From Segatella oris (GTDB lineage: Bacteria; Bacteroidota; Bacteroidia; Bacteroidales; Bacteroidaceae): a stretch of DNA of 64,000 bases. Shown here one piece after another: positions 1 to 9,566 of this stretch. The translations under genes were made by a program, and so were the position numbers. Every line of letters begins with the position of its first letter. Position 1 is the first letter of the stretch. Below the pieces are notes generated by a model. It did no database searches. It worked only from the letters and a program-made list of their open reading frames with translations, and was not told the DNA's origin. The stretch spans positions 2,232,001 through 2,296,000 of the forward strand of contig NZ_LR134384.1 of NCBI RefSeq assembly GCF_900637655.1, in the 5' to 3' direction.

Positions 1-170
1 TAAAATCAAAACCCGACAGAGTTCAACCGATTTTTCCCGCCATTATAAAGCAAGAGAAGTACGGATATACCGACCATTTGAGATTTCCTTGCAGCGTATC
101 AAAAAAAAGAAAAACAAGGCATACATGAAGCTTTTACCACCCCATTGATGTCAATATATTTCATATAAGA

Positions 171-240
171 TTTGGAATCGCCTTCAAAAAACATTATCTT
201 TGTGTCGGGGAGAGCAGCAAACAGTTCTCCCCTTTTCTGT
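171..240 (+). ncRNA. Promoter fused to a terminator-like hairpin (tiny RNA candidate, copy A)
   Basis: A -33 box TTTG (171-174), a 20-bp spacer and a -7 box TATCTTTG (195-202) are followed four bases later by GGGGAGA (207-213), a 12-nt loop, TCTCCCC (226-232) and TTTT. The predicted start site falls at the base of the hairpin, so the transcript would be little more than a 30-nt stem with a U tail. A second copy lies at 28569-28636 with a different but still paired stem. Function unknown; it could also be a promoter-proximal terminator that keeps the promoter silent. Confidence 0.45.
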
Positions 241-661
241 ATCTAATCCCTTCATCTCTTGGAAAATGCAGACAAACTCATATCAAATCATCTTGCAAAA
301 CCTATCGAATCACGGCCTAATCTGCGTCAGAACACCACGTAACTCAATAGAGAACACCTGACGATTTGATGCAAACAAGAAGCTGAAAGAATTGACATTG
401 GCTTACAGTCAAAATCATATTGTAAAGTTATCTGAGTTTTTCCTTAAATAAACTTAATGGATTTCCTCATGTAAGAACAGTTCCTTTCATCCTCCCCTAA
501 AGTCCTTTCTTGTAACAATCAGCACTGTCAGCCCATCATGGAAGACTCCACACAGCTGCAATTCTGCAAGGCAAAACAATTCAATCTGTTTTTTCAATCT
601 CTGCACAATATAACCACATGTAAAACGTTTTTAGAGTAAAAGAACCATAATTAGAATGCCT
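241..661. other. Intergenic stretch with degenerate repeat words
   Basis: I see no gene here. Around 318-355 the sequence resembles 28682-28710 (shared words TAATCTGC, TCA, ACG and GTAACT), which suggests that the hairpin element and its downstream repeat travel together. No clear promoter for the 41-residue gene at 662 was found. Confidence 0.4.
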
Positions 662-787
662 ATGAAGTATTTTACTCAAAAAGAAACCTTGCCATCTGAA
701 AAGACCTTGCAGATTATCCGACAGATAGCCTACACCTATCGGGTGATTAAAGTGAACGGAAAAAACGAGGTATTCTGTCTGAACTAA
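662..787 (+). CDS. Small hypothetical protein, 41 residues
   Basis: An ATG-started frame of 41 codons with TAA at 785-787, ending 19 bases before rpe on the same strand. The product starts MKYFTQKETLPSEKTLQ and contains IIRQIAYTYRVIKVNGKNE, a mixed-charge sequence with no signal peptide, membrane segment or cysteine pair (one Cys near the C-terminus). Codon use looks like a real gene. I recall similar short proteins in Bacteroidales but cannot assign a function. The tight spacing suggests that it is co-transcribed with rpe. A small cytosolic regulator or RNA/protein-binding peptide is possible; nothing in the sequence proves it. Confidence 0.6.
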   Translation: MKYFTQKETLPSEKTLQIIRQIAYTYRVIKVNGKNEVFCLN

Positions 788-806
788 GCTCTAAAAACAC
801 TCACAG

Positions 807-1460
807 ATGAAAACATTAGTATCGCCATCACTGTTGGCAGCCGACTTTCTTCACCTGAAAGACGAAATCGAAATGATTAACAACAGCCAGGCAGATTGGC
901 TGCATATGGACATCATGGATGGCGTATTCGTGCCCAACATCTCTTTCGGTTTTCCCGTTCTTGAGGCTGTAAGCAAGGTGTGTAAAAAGCCTTTGGATGT
1001 GCATTTCATGATTGTGCATCCCGAACAATACATTGAACAGACTGCCAAACTCGGTGCCATGATGATGAATGTGCACTATGAAACCTGTACGCATCTGCAC
1101 CGAACCGTACAGCAAATCCATGCTGCCGGCATGAAAGCGGGTGTCACCTTGAACCCTTCAACGCCTGTAAGCATGCTCGAAGATATTATCTATGATGTCG
1201 ACATGGTATTGCTGATGAGTGTCAATCCGGGCTTTGGCGGACAGAAATTCATCGAGAACACCATTCGCAAAGTGAAGCGTCTGCGCAAGATGATTGACGA
1301 TGCAGGAACGCATACGCTTATCGAAATTGACGGTGGAGTGCAAGGCGAAACAGCGCCACGATTGGTGAAAGCCGGCGCAGATGTACTTGTCAGTGGAAGC
1401 TATGTGTTCAAAAGTGCTGACCCTCATGCGACCATTGAGGCCTTGAAAAAATTGGAATAA
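807..1460 (+). CDS. rpe: Ribulose-phosphate 3-epimerase
   Basis: A 217-residue TIM-barrel enzyme that interconverts ribulose 5-phosphate and xylulose 5-phosphate in the non-oxidative pentose phosphate pathway, in the cytosol. Visible signatures are SPSLLAADF at the N-terminus, HMDIMDGVFVPN with the acid/base Asp35, DVHFM with metal ligand His66, SVNPGFGGQ (phosphate/loop 6) and EIDGGV with the second acid/base Asp175. The length is normal for the family. It sits 19 bp behind the 41-residue gene and runs convergently into the ECF sigma gene, leaving only 59 bp between the stops. Confidence 0.96.
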   Translation: MKTLVSPSLLAADFLHLKDEIEMINNSQADWLHMDIMDGVFVPNISFGFPVLEAVSKVCKKPLDVHFMIVHPEQYIEQTAKLGAMMMNVHYETCTHLHRTVQQIHAAGMKAGVTLNPSTPVSMLEDIIYDVDMVLLMSVNPGFGGQKFIENTIRKVKRLRKMIDDAGTHTLIEIDGGVQGETAPRLVKAGADVLVSGSYVFKSADPHATIEALKKLE

Positions 1461-1519
1461 GCTTCTATAAGCATCTGTTTCAACAAACAAGAACCCTCAT
1501 GCAGGCCTGCCACCAACAG

Positions 1520-2116
1520 CTAAACCATCTGCAAAGTGATTTGGTTGTCTCTCACCATCCTGCGGAGATTGAGGATAGCATAGCGCATGCGACCGAGACT
1601 TGTGTTGATACTTACATTGGTCATTTCAGCGATTTCCTTGAATGAAAGCTGCTGATAGAACCGCATATATACGACTTCACGCTGTGTTTCCGGCAGGAAA
1701 TTCATCAGTTTTCTGACATCTTCCAGCACCTGTGTGTTGACATATTCACTTTCTATGTCAAGCGAAACGAAGTCTTTGGAACCGATGTTCGAAAGGTCGT
1801 TATCAGAGGATGTATCAACAATCTTCTGCACTTTCACCCCCCGATAATGGTCCATGATGACGTTATGAGCAATGCGCATGACCCAAGCTCCAAACTTTCC
1901 ACTCGGTGAATACTTACCTTGTTGCAGCTTGGTAATGACTTTTACGAACGTCTCTTGAAAGAGATCATCAGCGATTTCGCGGTTATGAACGACAAATAGG
2001 ATATAGGAAAACAACTTGGACTGATGGCGTAATAACAGTTCATCAAACGCCCGATTATCGCCATTGACATAGTCTACGGCCAACTTCTCATCAGTCATTA
2101 CATTCAGATTCTTCAT
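1520..2116 (-). CDS. ECF-type RNA polymerase sigma factor
   Basis: 198 residues with region 2 (roughly 25-95; LLLRHQSKLFSYILF, IADDLFQETFVKV and GAWVMRIAHNVIMDHYR, the core-binding and -10 recognition helices) and region 4 (roughly 135-190; FLPETQREVVYMRFYQQLSFKEIAEM then a helix-turn-helix). It would redirect RNA polymerase to a small regulon. No anti-sigma/FecR gene is adjacent, and the neighbouring SusC starts with a carboxypeptidase-regulatory-like domain rather than an STN signalling domain, so this is not a classical SusC/anti-sigma/ECF trio. It has its own promoter (2263-2294) and a leader of about 140 nt. Regulation and targets are unknown. Confidence 0.93.
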   Translation of the reverse strand: MKNLNVMTDEKLAVDYVNGDNRAFDELLLRHQSKLFSYILFVVHNREIADDLFQETFVKVITKLQQGKYSPSGKFGAWVMRIAHNVIMDHYRGVKVQKIVDTSSDNDLSNIGSKDFVSLDIESEYVNTQVLEDVRKLMNFLPETQREVVYMRFYQQLSFKEIAEMTNVSINTSLGRMRYAILNLRRMVRDNQITLQMV

Positions 2117-2262
2117 TCCTTAAAACTTTAATTCTGAGTAAAATTGTTCCTATAGGCGTCGTATTTATGATGTTTCAAAATTATTTTATCCTCATGTAGA
2201 CCACGCAAATACAAACTGAGAAAAGTCAACTTTTCTCATCGTTCAATGTGGCTTACACGCTG

Positions 2263-2294
2263 CAAAGATAGATGAAATTTCATTTACTGCCAAA
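2263..2294 (-). promoter_or_regulatory. Promoter of the ECF sigma gene
   Basis: On the minus strand TTTG (2294-2291), 20 bp, TATCTTTG (2270-2263): a full match to the Bacteroidota housekeeping promoter. Predicted start near 2257, giving a 5' UTR of about 140 nt. Confidence 0.7.
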
Positions 2295-2303
2295 TATTTC
2301 GAA

Positions 2304-2378
2304 CAAAAAAAGAGGTTGGAGCAGGAAGCTTCCAACCTCGAGGGCGATTTAGAAAAGCTCTAAATCATCAAAAAATAT
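2304..2378 (-). ncRNA. Candidate small RNA upstream of the ECF gene
   Basis: Behind a full promoter (2383-2414) the minus strand holds two consecutive stems: GATTTAGA/TCTAAATC (2346-2366) and GAGGTTGGA/TCCAACCTC (2312-2339), the latter followed by a run of seven T. That makes a self-contained unit of about 75 nt that ends before the ECF promoter. No open reading frame of note is present. It could instead be the attenuated first transcript of the ECF operon. Confidence 0.45.
2305..2339 (-). terminator. Rho-independent terminator reading leftward
   Basis: A 9-bp stem (2312-2320 with 2331-2339) and, on the minus strand, a T-run at 2311-2305. It lies upstream of the ECF promoter, so it cannot end the ECF transcript; it ends something started further right. 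Confidence 0.65.
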
Positions 2379-2382
2379 GTGA

Positions 2383-2426
2383 CAAATATAACCCTTATGA
2401 ATGAGAAAAGCAAATTTTTCATAAGG
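2383..2426 (-). promoter_or_regulatory. Promoter of the candidate small RNA, with a palindrome across its -33 region
   Basis: Minus-strand TTTG (2414-2411), 20 bp, TATATTTG (2390-2383). An inverted repeat CCTTATGA (2393-2400) / TCATAAGG (2419-2426) brackets the -33 box and is placed like an operator. Confidence 0.55.
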
Positions 2427-2751
2427 AAAAATCATTTTTTTAACATCTTAAGTGCATCCCAAAAGACAGAACATCCATCACACAATGAGTTTATGCCCAA
2501 CACATCAAGCCACAAAATACGCCTTAACCAGCTTATAATCAATATATTATCTCCATAATAAACCTTTCTGTCTCTCACTTTCCCGAACGATAGAAAAATA
2601 CATTTCAGCCCATGACTCCTTTCAACTGATAATGCCAGACAATCCCCTTCAAAAGAGAGAAAAAAACATAATAAAACATTAAAACAAAGCCATAAAGGAA
2701 CAAAATGTTTATTCCGACAAAACAAAATGCAATATTTTTTTAGGTATATTA

Positions 2752-2782
2752 TTGCAATCTATAAAATTATTTATTAATTTTG
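2752..2782 (+). promoter_or_regulatory. Promoter of the susC operon
   Basis: TTGC (2752-2755), 19 bp, TAATTTTG (2775-2782). Start expected near 2788, about 35 nt before the SusC ATG. The 320 bp between 2427 and 2750 show no convincing gene. Confidence 0.55.
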
Positions 2783-2821
2783 TCAGTGCAAATTATACTA
2801 ATCTAATAAAACAAAAAAAGT

Positions 2822-5800
2822 ATGCTTATCCAATTGAAACCAATTCGCATTGCGTTTATTGGAGTCCTATTGCTATTTGTAGGAAATCTATCTGCGCAGA
2901 CAATCAAGGGAAACGTGAGCGACAAGTCCGGCGAACCTGTTATCGGAGCGACGGTGATGGAGACTGGAAGTCAGGGAAATGGCGTTATCACTGACCTTGA
3001 TGGAAACTTTGTTCTCAATATGAAAGGGAACATGAAGAAGATTACCGTGTCTTATGTGGGCATGAAAACTCAGACACTTGGTGTTGCAGGAAAGAACACT
3101 GTCAACGTCGTTCTCGAAGACGAAGCAACAAGTTTGAACGATGTTGTCGTTATCGGCTATGGCTCAGTAAAGCGCAAAGACATCACCGGTTCGGTGTCGA
3201 CAGTCAGTAATGAGGCCCTTGCAGCCGTACCGGTTGCCTCTGCTTCCGAGGCTTTGACCGGCAAGTTAGCCGGTGTTCAGGTAACAACATCAGAGGGATC
3301 TCCTGATGCAACGGTGAAAATTCGCGTGCGCGGAGGTGGCTCTATCACGCAAAGTAACGACCCACTGTTTATTGTTGACGGCTTCCCTGTTGATGACATC
3401 AGCAACATTCCGGCTACGGATATCGAAGATATTACCGTGCTGAAAGATGCTTCTTCAACTGCAATTTATGGTAGCCGAGGTGCAAATGGTGTTATTCTTG
3501 TCACGACCAAAAACGGTAAATCAGGTAAAGTCAACGTGAGTTATAACACGTATTACAGCTGGAAGAAACTTGCCAAGAAGATGAATGTGCTCTCTCCTGC
3601 TGACTATGCAAAATGGCAATATGAGCTTGCCTTGCTCAAGAACGACAACAATCCAAACAAAATCAACTCCTATACAGACTATTTTGGAAACTACAGAGAC
3701 ATTGACCTATATAATAATGTGAAAGGAAATGACTGGCAAGACATGACCTATGGTCGTATCGGTCATACCTATAACCACAATCTCAGCGTTACAGGTGGCA
3801 ATGAAAACATAAAGTATTCATTCAGTTATGCACACATTAACGACAAGGCAATCATGGTAGGTTCGAGCTTTAAGCGTGATAACTTCAGTCTGAAGCTCAA
3901 TACAAAACCTTCTAAAACAACGACTTTTGACCTGCAAGCCCGCTTTAGTGACACTGATATTCGTGGTGGCGGTGCAAATGATTCACAGGGGAAATTCGAT
4001 ACTGACAAGCGCTTGAAAGATGCCGTTATCTATCCTGTTATCCCATTGCGAGGCCTTGATGAGGCCAACACTTCATTCGATGACAGCGACATGAACATCT
4101 ATGATCCGCTCACTTCTGCAGCTGATAACGATAGGAAAAAACAGAATAAGAACCTGAATATGGCTGGTTCTTTCGGTTGGGAGATTATCAAGCATCTCAC
4201 ATTAAAGACCGAATTCGGCTATGATTATTATACATTGTACGACAAACGCTTCTTTGGTTTGACCTCTTATCAGGCTCGCAACTATGCTGATCAGGCTTTT
4301 GCCAATCATCCATTAATCAGTCTTGACAATGATGTTCGCGAAAGGTTCCGCAACACCAACACGATTAACTATGACTTCAAAAGCCTTTTCAAAACGAAAG
4401 ACCACAGTCTTAACATGTTGCTTGGACATGAATATATCATCACAAAAGAACATGAAAATATCAATCAGGTTGTAGGATTTCCGAAGACTTATGACGCTGC
4501 TACAGCATGGCGTTTGTCTTCACAAGGAACAGCATCTGCAACAAGTGACTTCTATTATCCTGACGACAAGCTGCTCTCTTTCTTTACCCGTGCCAACTAT
4601 AGCTATAAAGATAAGTATCTGGCCAGTGCCACATTCCGCGCTGACGCCTCCTCAAAGTTCTCGAAAGGAAACCGTTGGGGCTACTTCCCCTCAGCTGCTT
4701 TAGCATGGCGAATCACAAGTGAGAAGTTCATGAACGGTACGAGAAAGTGGCTCGATGACCTTAAATTGCGTTTCAGTTTGGGTACAGCGGGCAACAATAA
4801 TATCGCTTCGGGACAGCTCATTCAGGAATATATGCCCTATGAAGCTACCGCTCCACAACGTACTTGGGTGAATGGTTTCACCAACCCATTGAGACCATCC
4901 AACTACATGGCTAACCCTGATTTGAAATGGGAGACCACAATCACTCGCAACATCGGATTGGACTGGACACTGTTCAATGGCAAGCTGAATGGAAGCTTTG
5001 AGTTCTATAAAAACACCACAAAAGACTTGCTGATAGCTTTCCCTGTGTCAGGAACCGGCTACGAATACCAGTATAGAAACCTTGGAAAGACTCAGAATGT
5101 AGGCTTTGAAACAACGTTCACCTGGCACGTCATCAATAAGAAGAACTGGGGTATTGACTTAAGTGGAAACATCAATTTCAACAAGAATAAGATTAAACAA
5201 CTCGGCATTAACGACTTCTATCAAGAGACACGTTGGGCGTCAAGTGAAATTGATCCCGAGTACATTGTAGCTGTTGGAGGTCATGTCGGAGAGATTATTG
5301 GCTATCAGAATGCAGGTAGATATGAGGTTTCCGACTTCAAAGGATATGATGCTTCGACTGAAAAATGGATATTGAAAGACGGTGTTGACGATGCAAGTGC
5401 TATCGTTGGCAAACTTCGTCCGGGTTCTTTGAAGCTGAAAGACTTAGACGGTGACCATAAAATTACCCCTAACGACAAGACCAAGATCGGTGATGTGACT
5501 CCAACTTGCTTTGGCGGTTTCAACATCAACGTACGCGCCTACAACTTCGATTTGGGTGCACAGTTCAACTATTCTATCGGCAATCAAGAATACAATGCCA
5601 ACAAGATTGAATACACAACGACTGGAAAATACATCTACCGCAACATGATTGACGTCATGGCTGAGGGCAAACGATGGACTAATCTCGACCCAGAAACAGG
5701 TTTGTTGTGCAATGATCCCGTGCGTTTGGCAAAGCTCAATGAGAACACAACCATGTGGTCTCCCTACATGAGTAAGATGGTGTTGACCGACTGGGCCATT

Positions 5801-6052
5801 GAAGATGCATCGTTCCTGCGCCTCAACACACTCACCTTGGGTTACACCTTGCCAAACCACTTGACTCGCCGTGTCGGTATAAACAGCCTCCGTCTATATT
5901 GCACAGGCTACAATCTGTTCACGATTACAGGCTATTCCGGCTTCGATCCAGAGTCTGATACGGTCAAGAAGAACGCCCTCACGCCTAATGTTGACTATTC
6001 AGCATACCCCAAGAGTCGTTCATTTGTCATCGGTATGAATCTTAATTTCTAA
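2822..6052 (+). CDS. SusC/RagA-like TonB-dependent outer-membrane receptor
   Basis: 1076 residues. A signal peptide (about 1-25, ending LSAQ) is followed by a carboxypeptidase-regulatory-like domain (about 27-105), the SusC signature region VVVIGYG, a plug with LFIVDGFPVDDI and AIYGSRGANGVILVTT (about 110-235), and a C-terminal beta-barrel ending in an aromatic residue (LNF). It would take an oligosaccharide across the outer membrane with energy from TonB, paired with the SusD protein 10 bp downstream. No STN domain precedes the plug, so direct ECF/anti-sigma signalling is not expected. The substrate cannot be read from this gene alone. Confidence 0.96.
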   Translation: MLIQLKPIRIAFIGVLLLFVGNLSAQTIKGNVSDKSGEPVIGATVMETGSQGNGVITDLDGNFVLNMKGNMKKITVSYVGMKTQTLGVAGKNTVNVVLEDEATSLNDVVVIGYGSVKRKDITGSVSTVSNEALAAVPVASASEALTGKLAGVQVTTSEGSPDATVKIRVRGGGSITQSNDPLFIVDGFPVDDISNIPATDIEDITVLKDASSTAIYGSRGANGVILVTTKNGKSGKVNVSYNTYYSWKKLAKKMNVLSPADYAKWQYELALLKNDNNPNKINSYTDYFGNYRDIDLYNNVKGNDWQDMTYGRIGHTYNHNLSVTGGNENIKYSFSYAHINDKAIMVGSSFKRDNFSLKLNTKPSKTTTFDLQARFSDTDIRGGGANDSQGKFDTDKRLKDAVIYPVIPLRGLDEANTSFDDSDMNIYDPLTSAADNDRKKQNKNLNMAGSFGWEIIKHLTLKTEFGYDYYTLYDKRFFGLTSYQARNYADQAFANHPLISLDNDVRERFRNTNTINYDFKSLFKTKDHSLNMLLGHEYIITKEHENINQVVGFPKTYDAATAWRLSSQGTASATSDFYYPDDKLLSFFTRANYSYKDKYLASATFRADASSKFSKGNRWGYFPSAALAWRITSEKFMNGTRKWLDDLKLRFSLGTAGNNNIASGQLIQEYMPYEATAPQRTWVNGFTNPLRPSNYMANPDLKWETTITRNIGLDWTLFNGKLNGSFEFYKNTTKDLLIAFPVSGTGYEYQYRNLGKTQNVGFETTFTWHVINKKNWGIDLSGNINFNKNKIKQLGINDFYQETRWASSEIDPEYIVAVGGHVGEIIGYQNAGRYEVSDFKGYDASTEKWILKDGVDDASAIVGKLRPGSLKLKDLDGDHKITPNDKTKIGDVTPTCFGGFNINVRAYNFDLGAQFNYSIGNQEYNANKIEYTTTGKYIYRNMIDVMAEGKRWTNLDPETGLLCNDPVRLAKLNENTTMWSPYMSKMVLTDWAIEDASFLRLNTLTLGYTLPNHLTRRVGINSLRLYCTGYNLFTITGYSGFDPESDTVKKNALTPNVDYSAYPKSRSFVIGMNLNF

Positions 6053-6062
6053 ACGAATTCTT

Positions 6063-7898
6063 ATGAAAAAATATATCAACTATACATTATTGTCGGCCCT
6101 CATTGCTGGCATGACACTGACTTCTTGTGATATAGATGCGCCCACGCAATCGTCACTTGACGAGTCAACTACCTTTTCAACATACTCTCTGGCAGAGGCC
6201 GAAATCATGTCGGTAAACGTTTCTTTCGGTGAAACCAATTCCTATCGTGGTCGCTTTCTGCCCTATTATGGTTTGAACAGTGATGTGGAAGTAGGCAGTG
6301 GAACCTATCCTTCAAAGACCAATGCTACCAACGAGAAGCAGGCTTTATGGAACTATGACACGCCGGCAAACAACCCACAAATGAATACCGACAATAACGC
6401 TTATGCCAAGTTCTACGAAGGAATTGAGCGTGCAAACCTTGCTATTGTCGGCATCAGAAAATATGGAAACATAGAGAAGAACCCTGATATGGCGCAACTC
6501 TTAGGCGAAGCTTTGACCCTAAGAGCAGTTATCTATACAGACTTAACGAAGGCTTGGGGCGATGTTCCGGCACGTTTTACGCCCAACAACAACGATAACA
6601 TCTACCTGCCACGCACCAACCGTGACTCTATCTACAAGGTTCTTTTAAATGATTTGAAAGAGGCCGAAAGCTATTGCTACTGGCCAAATCAAAGTTCAAT
6701 TACCAAGACGACAGAGCGCGTCAGCAAGAGTTTTGTAAAGGCTTTGCGTGCCCGTATAGCGCTTTATGCAGGTGGCTATGGACTGCGTGGTGACGGTTTC
6801 AGACTTTCAAAAGACCCGGAACTTGCTCCCGAAAAGATGTATGAAATTGCACGACAGGAATGTGAAGACATCATCAATGCCAAGAAAAACGAACTTGGTT
6901 CATTCAAAGAGAACTTCACAAAACTCTGTCAAGACAACGTAACGGCAGGCGGAGAGAGTCTTTGGGAGATACCTTTCTCCTCGGGACGAGGCCGTGTTCT
7001 CTACACTTTGGGCGTCAAACACAATACCAAAGACCAATATACAGGCCAGGCACAAGGTGGCGTAAACGGGCCTACTCCTACCCTTTACTACGACTATGAC
7101 ACTGAAGACGTGCGCCGAGACATCACTTGCGTACCCTACGAATGGAGCAAAGAGCTTGACAGTAAGGGGAACGCAGCCGTGCAGTTGAGGGCTATCAACA
7201 AATGGTGTTTCGGCAAGTTGCGCTATGAATGGATGAGCCGTATTGTCACATCTACCAATGACGATGGCGTCAACTGGCAATACATGCGCCTTGCCGACGT
7301 CTATCTGATGGCAGCAGAAGCCGAGAACGCACTTGGTAATACCGCGAAGGCATGGACCTATATGGAGCCAATCTTGACGCGTGCCTTGCCTGCAGCTAAG
7401 GTTGCTGCCCTCAAAACAAAGTACACTGCAAGTAAAGAAGCCTTCTTTGAAGGCATCGTGGAGCAGCGTGCTTTGGAGTTTGCAGGAGAGTCATTGCGCA
7501 AGGCTGACCTCATCAGATGGGGTATCATCGACAGCAAGATGGCTGAAGAAGTAGGAAAACTCAATGCCCTTGCCAACCGCACCGGACGTTATGCAGGCCT
7601 GCCCGACAAGGTATATATCAATGCCACTACCGATGCCAAGAACATCAAAATCTATGGACTCAACAAGGGAGAAGACGACAACACCAAGATACAGGAACTG
7701 AAAAATGCCGGTTGGACATCGAAGAACTGGTTCACAGACAACAAGACCGGGCTCAACATCCTTACTGAAGACTACATTCAGGGCCTTTATGTTGTCAAGC
7801 CAAGTACCCACTGTCTGTGGCCTATCTGGGAGACATTCATCAACAAGAGCAATGGAGTGCTCAACAATAATGGTATCTACGGACAATTGTCTGACTAA
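6063..7898 (+). CDS. SusD/RagB-like glycan-binding lipoprotein
   Basis: 611 residues with a lipoprotein signal peptide ending MTLTSC (Cys22 lipidated). The body has the SusD layout: N-terminal alpha-helical segment with FYEGIERANLAI, TPR-like helices with LGEALTLRAVIYTDLTKAWGD, and the C-terminal EQRALEFAGESLRKADLIRW block. It forms the lid over the SusC barrel on the cell surface and binds the incoming glycan. It is somewhat longer than typical family members (about 500-570). Ten bases after susC and 14 before the next lipoprotein: one operon. Confidence 0.95.
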   Translation: MKKYINYTLLSALIAGMTLTSCDIDAPTQSSLDESTTFSTYSLAEAEIMSVNVSFGETNSYRGRFLPYYGLNSDVEVGSGTYPSKTNATNEKQALWNYDTPANNPQMNTDNNAYAKFYEGIERANLAIVGIRKYGNIEKNPDMAQLLGEALTLRAVIYTDLTKAWGDVPARFTPNNNDNIYLPRTNRDSIYKVLLNDLKEAESYCYWPNQSSITKTTERVSKSFVKALRARIALYAGGYGLRGDGFRLSKDPELAPEKMYEIARQECEDIINAKKNELGSFKENFTKLCQDNVTAGGESLWEIPFSSGRGRVLYTLGVKHNTKDQYTGQAQGGVNGPTPTLYYDYDTEDVRRDITCVPYEWSKELDSKGNAAVQLRAINKWCFGKLRYEWMSRIVTSTNDDGVNWQYMRLADVYLMAAEAENALGNTAKAWTYMEPILTRALPAAKVAALKTKYTASKEAFFEGIVEQRALEFAGESLRKADLIRWGIIDSKMAEEVGKLNALANRTGRYAGLPDKVYINATTDAKNIKIYGLNKGEDDNTKIQELKNAGWTSKNWFTDNKTGLNILTEDYIQGLYVVKPSTHCLWPIWETFINKSNGVLNNNGIYGQLSD

Positions 7899-7912
7899 TA
7901 AAACGCAATAAA

Positions 7913-9535
7913 ATGAAAACAAATCATATTATCACCACATGTTTGTTGGGCCTTTCCTTAGGCCTGACATCCTGTGACAGTCCTATGGAGGAAATCAAGG
8001 ATATCATTTTCGACAGAGTTTTCTCTCCTATCGGACTCGAAGCAAAAAACATCGGAGAAAGTAATGCAACGCTGAATTGGACAGCCTCATCAGGCGTGAA
8101 AAGCTATCAGGTTGAAGTCTATGCTGACGACAGTCTCACGTTTACAGGCAGCCCCATACTCACAATAAAGGTAAACAATCCGACGCTCGAACTGAAGAAC
8201 CTTGTGTATGATACGAAATATTCTGCACGCGTAATGGCGCTCGACACCGCTGATGTTTCGCGCAATTCCAAATGGAGCGAGGTTTATTTCCGCACCAATG
8301 CGCAGCAGCTTCTTACAGCCTTTTCGCTCGAAGACATTGGCGACAAGGACATCGTTGCACATTGGCCTGCAGGCGAAGATGCTGACAATATCATCGTCTT
8401 CAAAAAGACCACGGGAGAGAAAGTCACAGCATACGCGCTGACAGAAAATGATAAAACCAACGGCCGTGCACATGTCACAGGACTGCAACCTGAAACAGAA
8501 TACACGCTCAAACTGTATCGCAACGGCAAGGAACGCGGTTCAAAGAGCTTTAAAACTATCGTTGATCTCTCGGGCGCAACTATCGTTCGCTCTTCTGACA
8601 ACTTCAGTGAAATGCTGGAAAATGCCACAGCCCATCAGATTTTTGCACTCTACAACGGCACCTACAAGATTAGTGCAGGAGCAGGAGAAGACGGTGCCGG
8701 CGCTGCGGTTATCAACAAAGACATCACTATCAAGGGCATCTATCCAACCTCAAAGCCCAAAATACAGGGGCGTTTTCAAATGGAAGACGGTGCCGGACTG
8801 ACGCTGACTAACGTGATTGTTGACGGAACAAAGAACGCCACCAACGACCAATTCTTCAACTATAAGACAGCAACAACCTACAAAGCACTCGACATTAACA
8901 ACTGCGAATTCTATGGCGCTGTGAGCGGAGGAACGGTCATGAAGGGTTTCTACTATGTCAACGTAGCTGCTACAATCGAGGCTGTCAACATTCGAAATTC
9001 ATATATTCACGACATCACCTGCGATGGAGGAGATATGTTCGACTGTCGAAAAGGCTACATCAAGACCTTGAATATCAACAACAACATCATCTACAACTGT
9101 GCCAAGGAGCGCGACTTCGTGCGCTATGATGATGCTGCAAAGAGTTTCAACAATCCCGTTCCGGAGATTAATATCACCAATAACACGATTGATAACTGCA
9201 TGAATGGTGCGAACGGCAAACGCATTCTCTACGTGAGATTTAACGGTAAGAAAGCAGGCCAGCACATCAAAATGGCCAACAACCTCATCACAAACACGCA
9301 GGCAGTGTACACCAATCAGGCCACGACTTCCACGCCCGAGTATAGCAACAACTACTATTTCAACTGCACGAATGCCAATATCTTTGCGCCAAGCGACAGT
9401 GGAAACAGTCTCTACTGGAATGGAGATACGAGTGGCAGGAACGGCAGTGACCCGAAGTATAAAGCCCCTTCAAAAGGCGATTTCACTATCGGCAACGAGG
9501 AAGTAAGTAAGCTGAAAGTAGGTGCTACACGCTGA
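7913..9535 (+). CDS. Surface lipoprotein with fibronectin III repeats and a beta-helix (DUF4957/DUF5123-type)
   Basis: 540 residues; lipobox LGLTSC (Cys21). Residues about 35-215 look like two fibronectin type III domains (SNATLNWTASSGVKSYQVEV, LQPETEYTLKLYRNG). From about 225 the sequence becomes a right-handed parallel beta-helix rich in N, I and T (ITIKGIYPTSKPKIQG, LTLTNVIVDG, LNINNNIIYNC, NITNNTIDNC), as in DUF4957/DUF5123 proteins found in pectin-related loci of Bacteroidota. No lyase active-site pattern is evident, so a glycan-binding role is more likely than catalysis. The link to pectin is inference from family context. It is the last gene of the SusC/D operon. Confidence 0.8.
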   Translation: MKTNHIITTCLLGLSLGLTSCDSPMEEIKDIIFDRVFSPIGLEAKNIGESNATLNWTASSGVKSYQVEVYADDSLTFTGSPILTIKVNNPTLELKNLVYDTKYSARVMALDTADVSRNSKWSEVYFRTNAQQLLTAFSLEDIGDKDIVAHWPAGEDADNIIVFKKTTGEKVTAYALTENDKTNGRAHVTGLQPETEYTLKLYRNGKERGSKSFKTIVDLSGATIVRSSDNFSEMLENATAHQIFALYNGTYKISAGAGEDGAGAAVINKDITIKGIYPTSKPKIQGRFQMEDGAGLTLTNVIVDGTKNATNDQFFNYKTATTYKALDINNCEFYGAVSGGTVMKGFYYVNVAATIEAVNIRNSYIHDITCDGGDMFDCRKGYIKTLNINNNIIYNCAKERDFVRYDDAAKSFNNPVPEINITNNTIDNCMNGANGKRILYVRFNGKKAGQHIKMANNLITNTQAVYTNQATTSTPEYSNNYYFNCTNANIFAPSDSGNSLYWNGDTSGRNGSDPKYKAPSKGDFTIGNEEVSKLKVGATR

Positions 9536-9566
9536 TTTATTTCATAACGATATACATGTCAATCCG

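Noticed and set aside
2432..2725. 97-codon minus-strand frame between the ECF gene and susC
   Set aside because: Composition is cysteine/phenylalanine-rich without any family feature. It overlaps the small-RNA promoter side and lacks a promoter of its own; probably chance.
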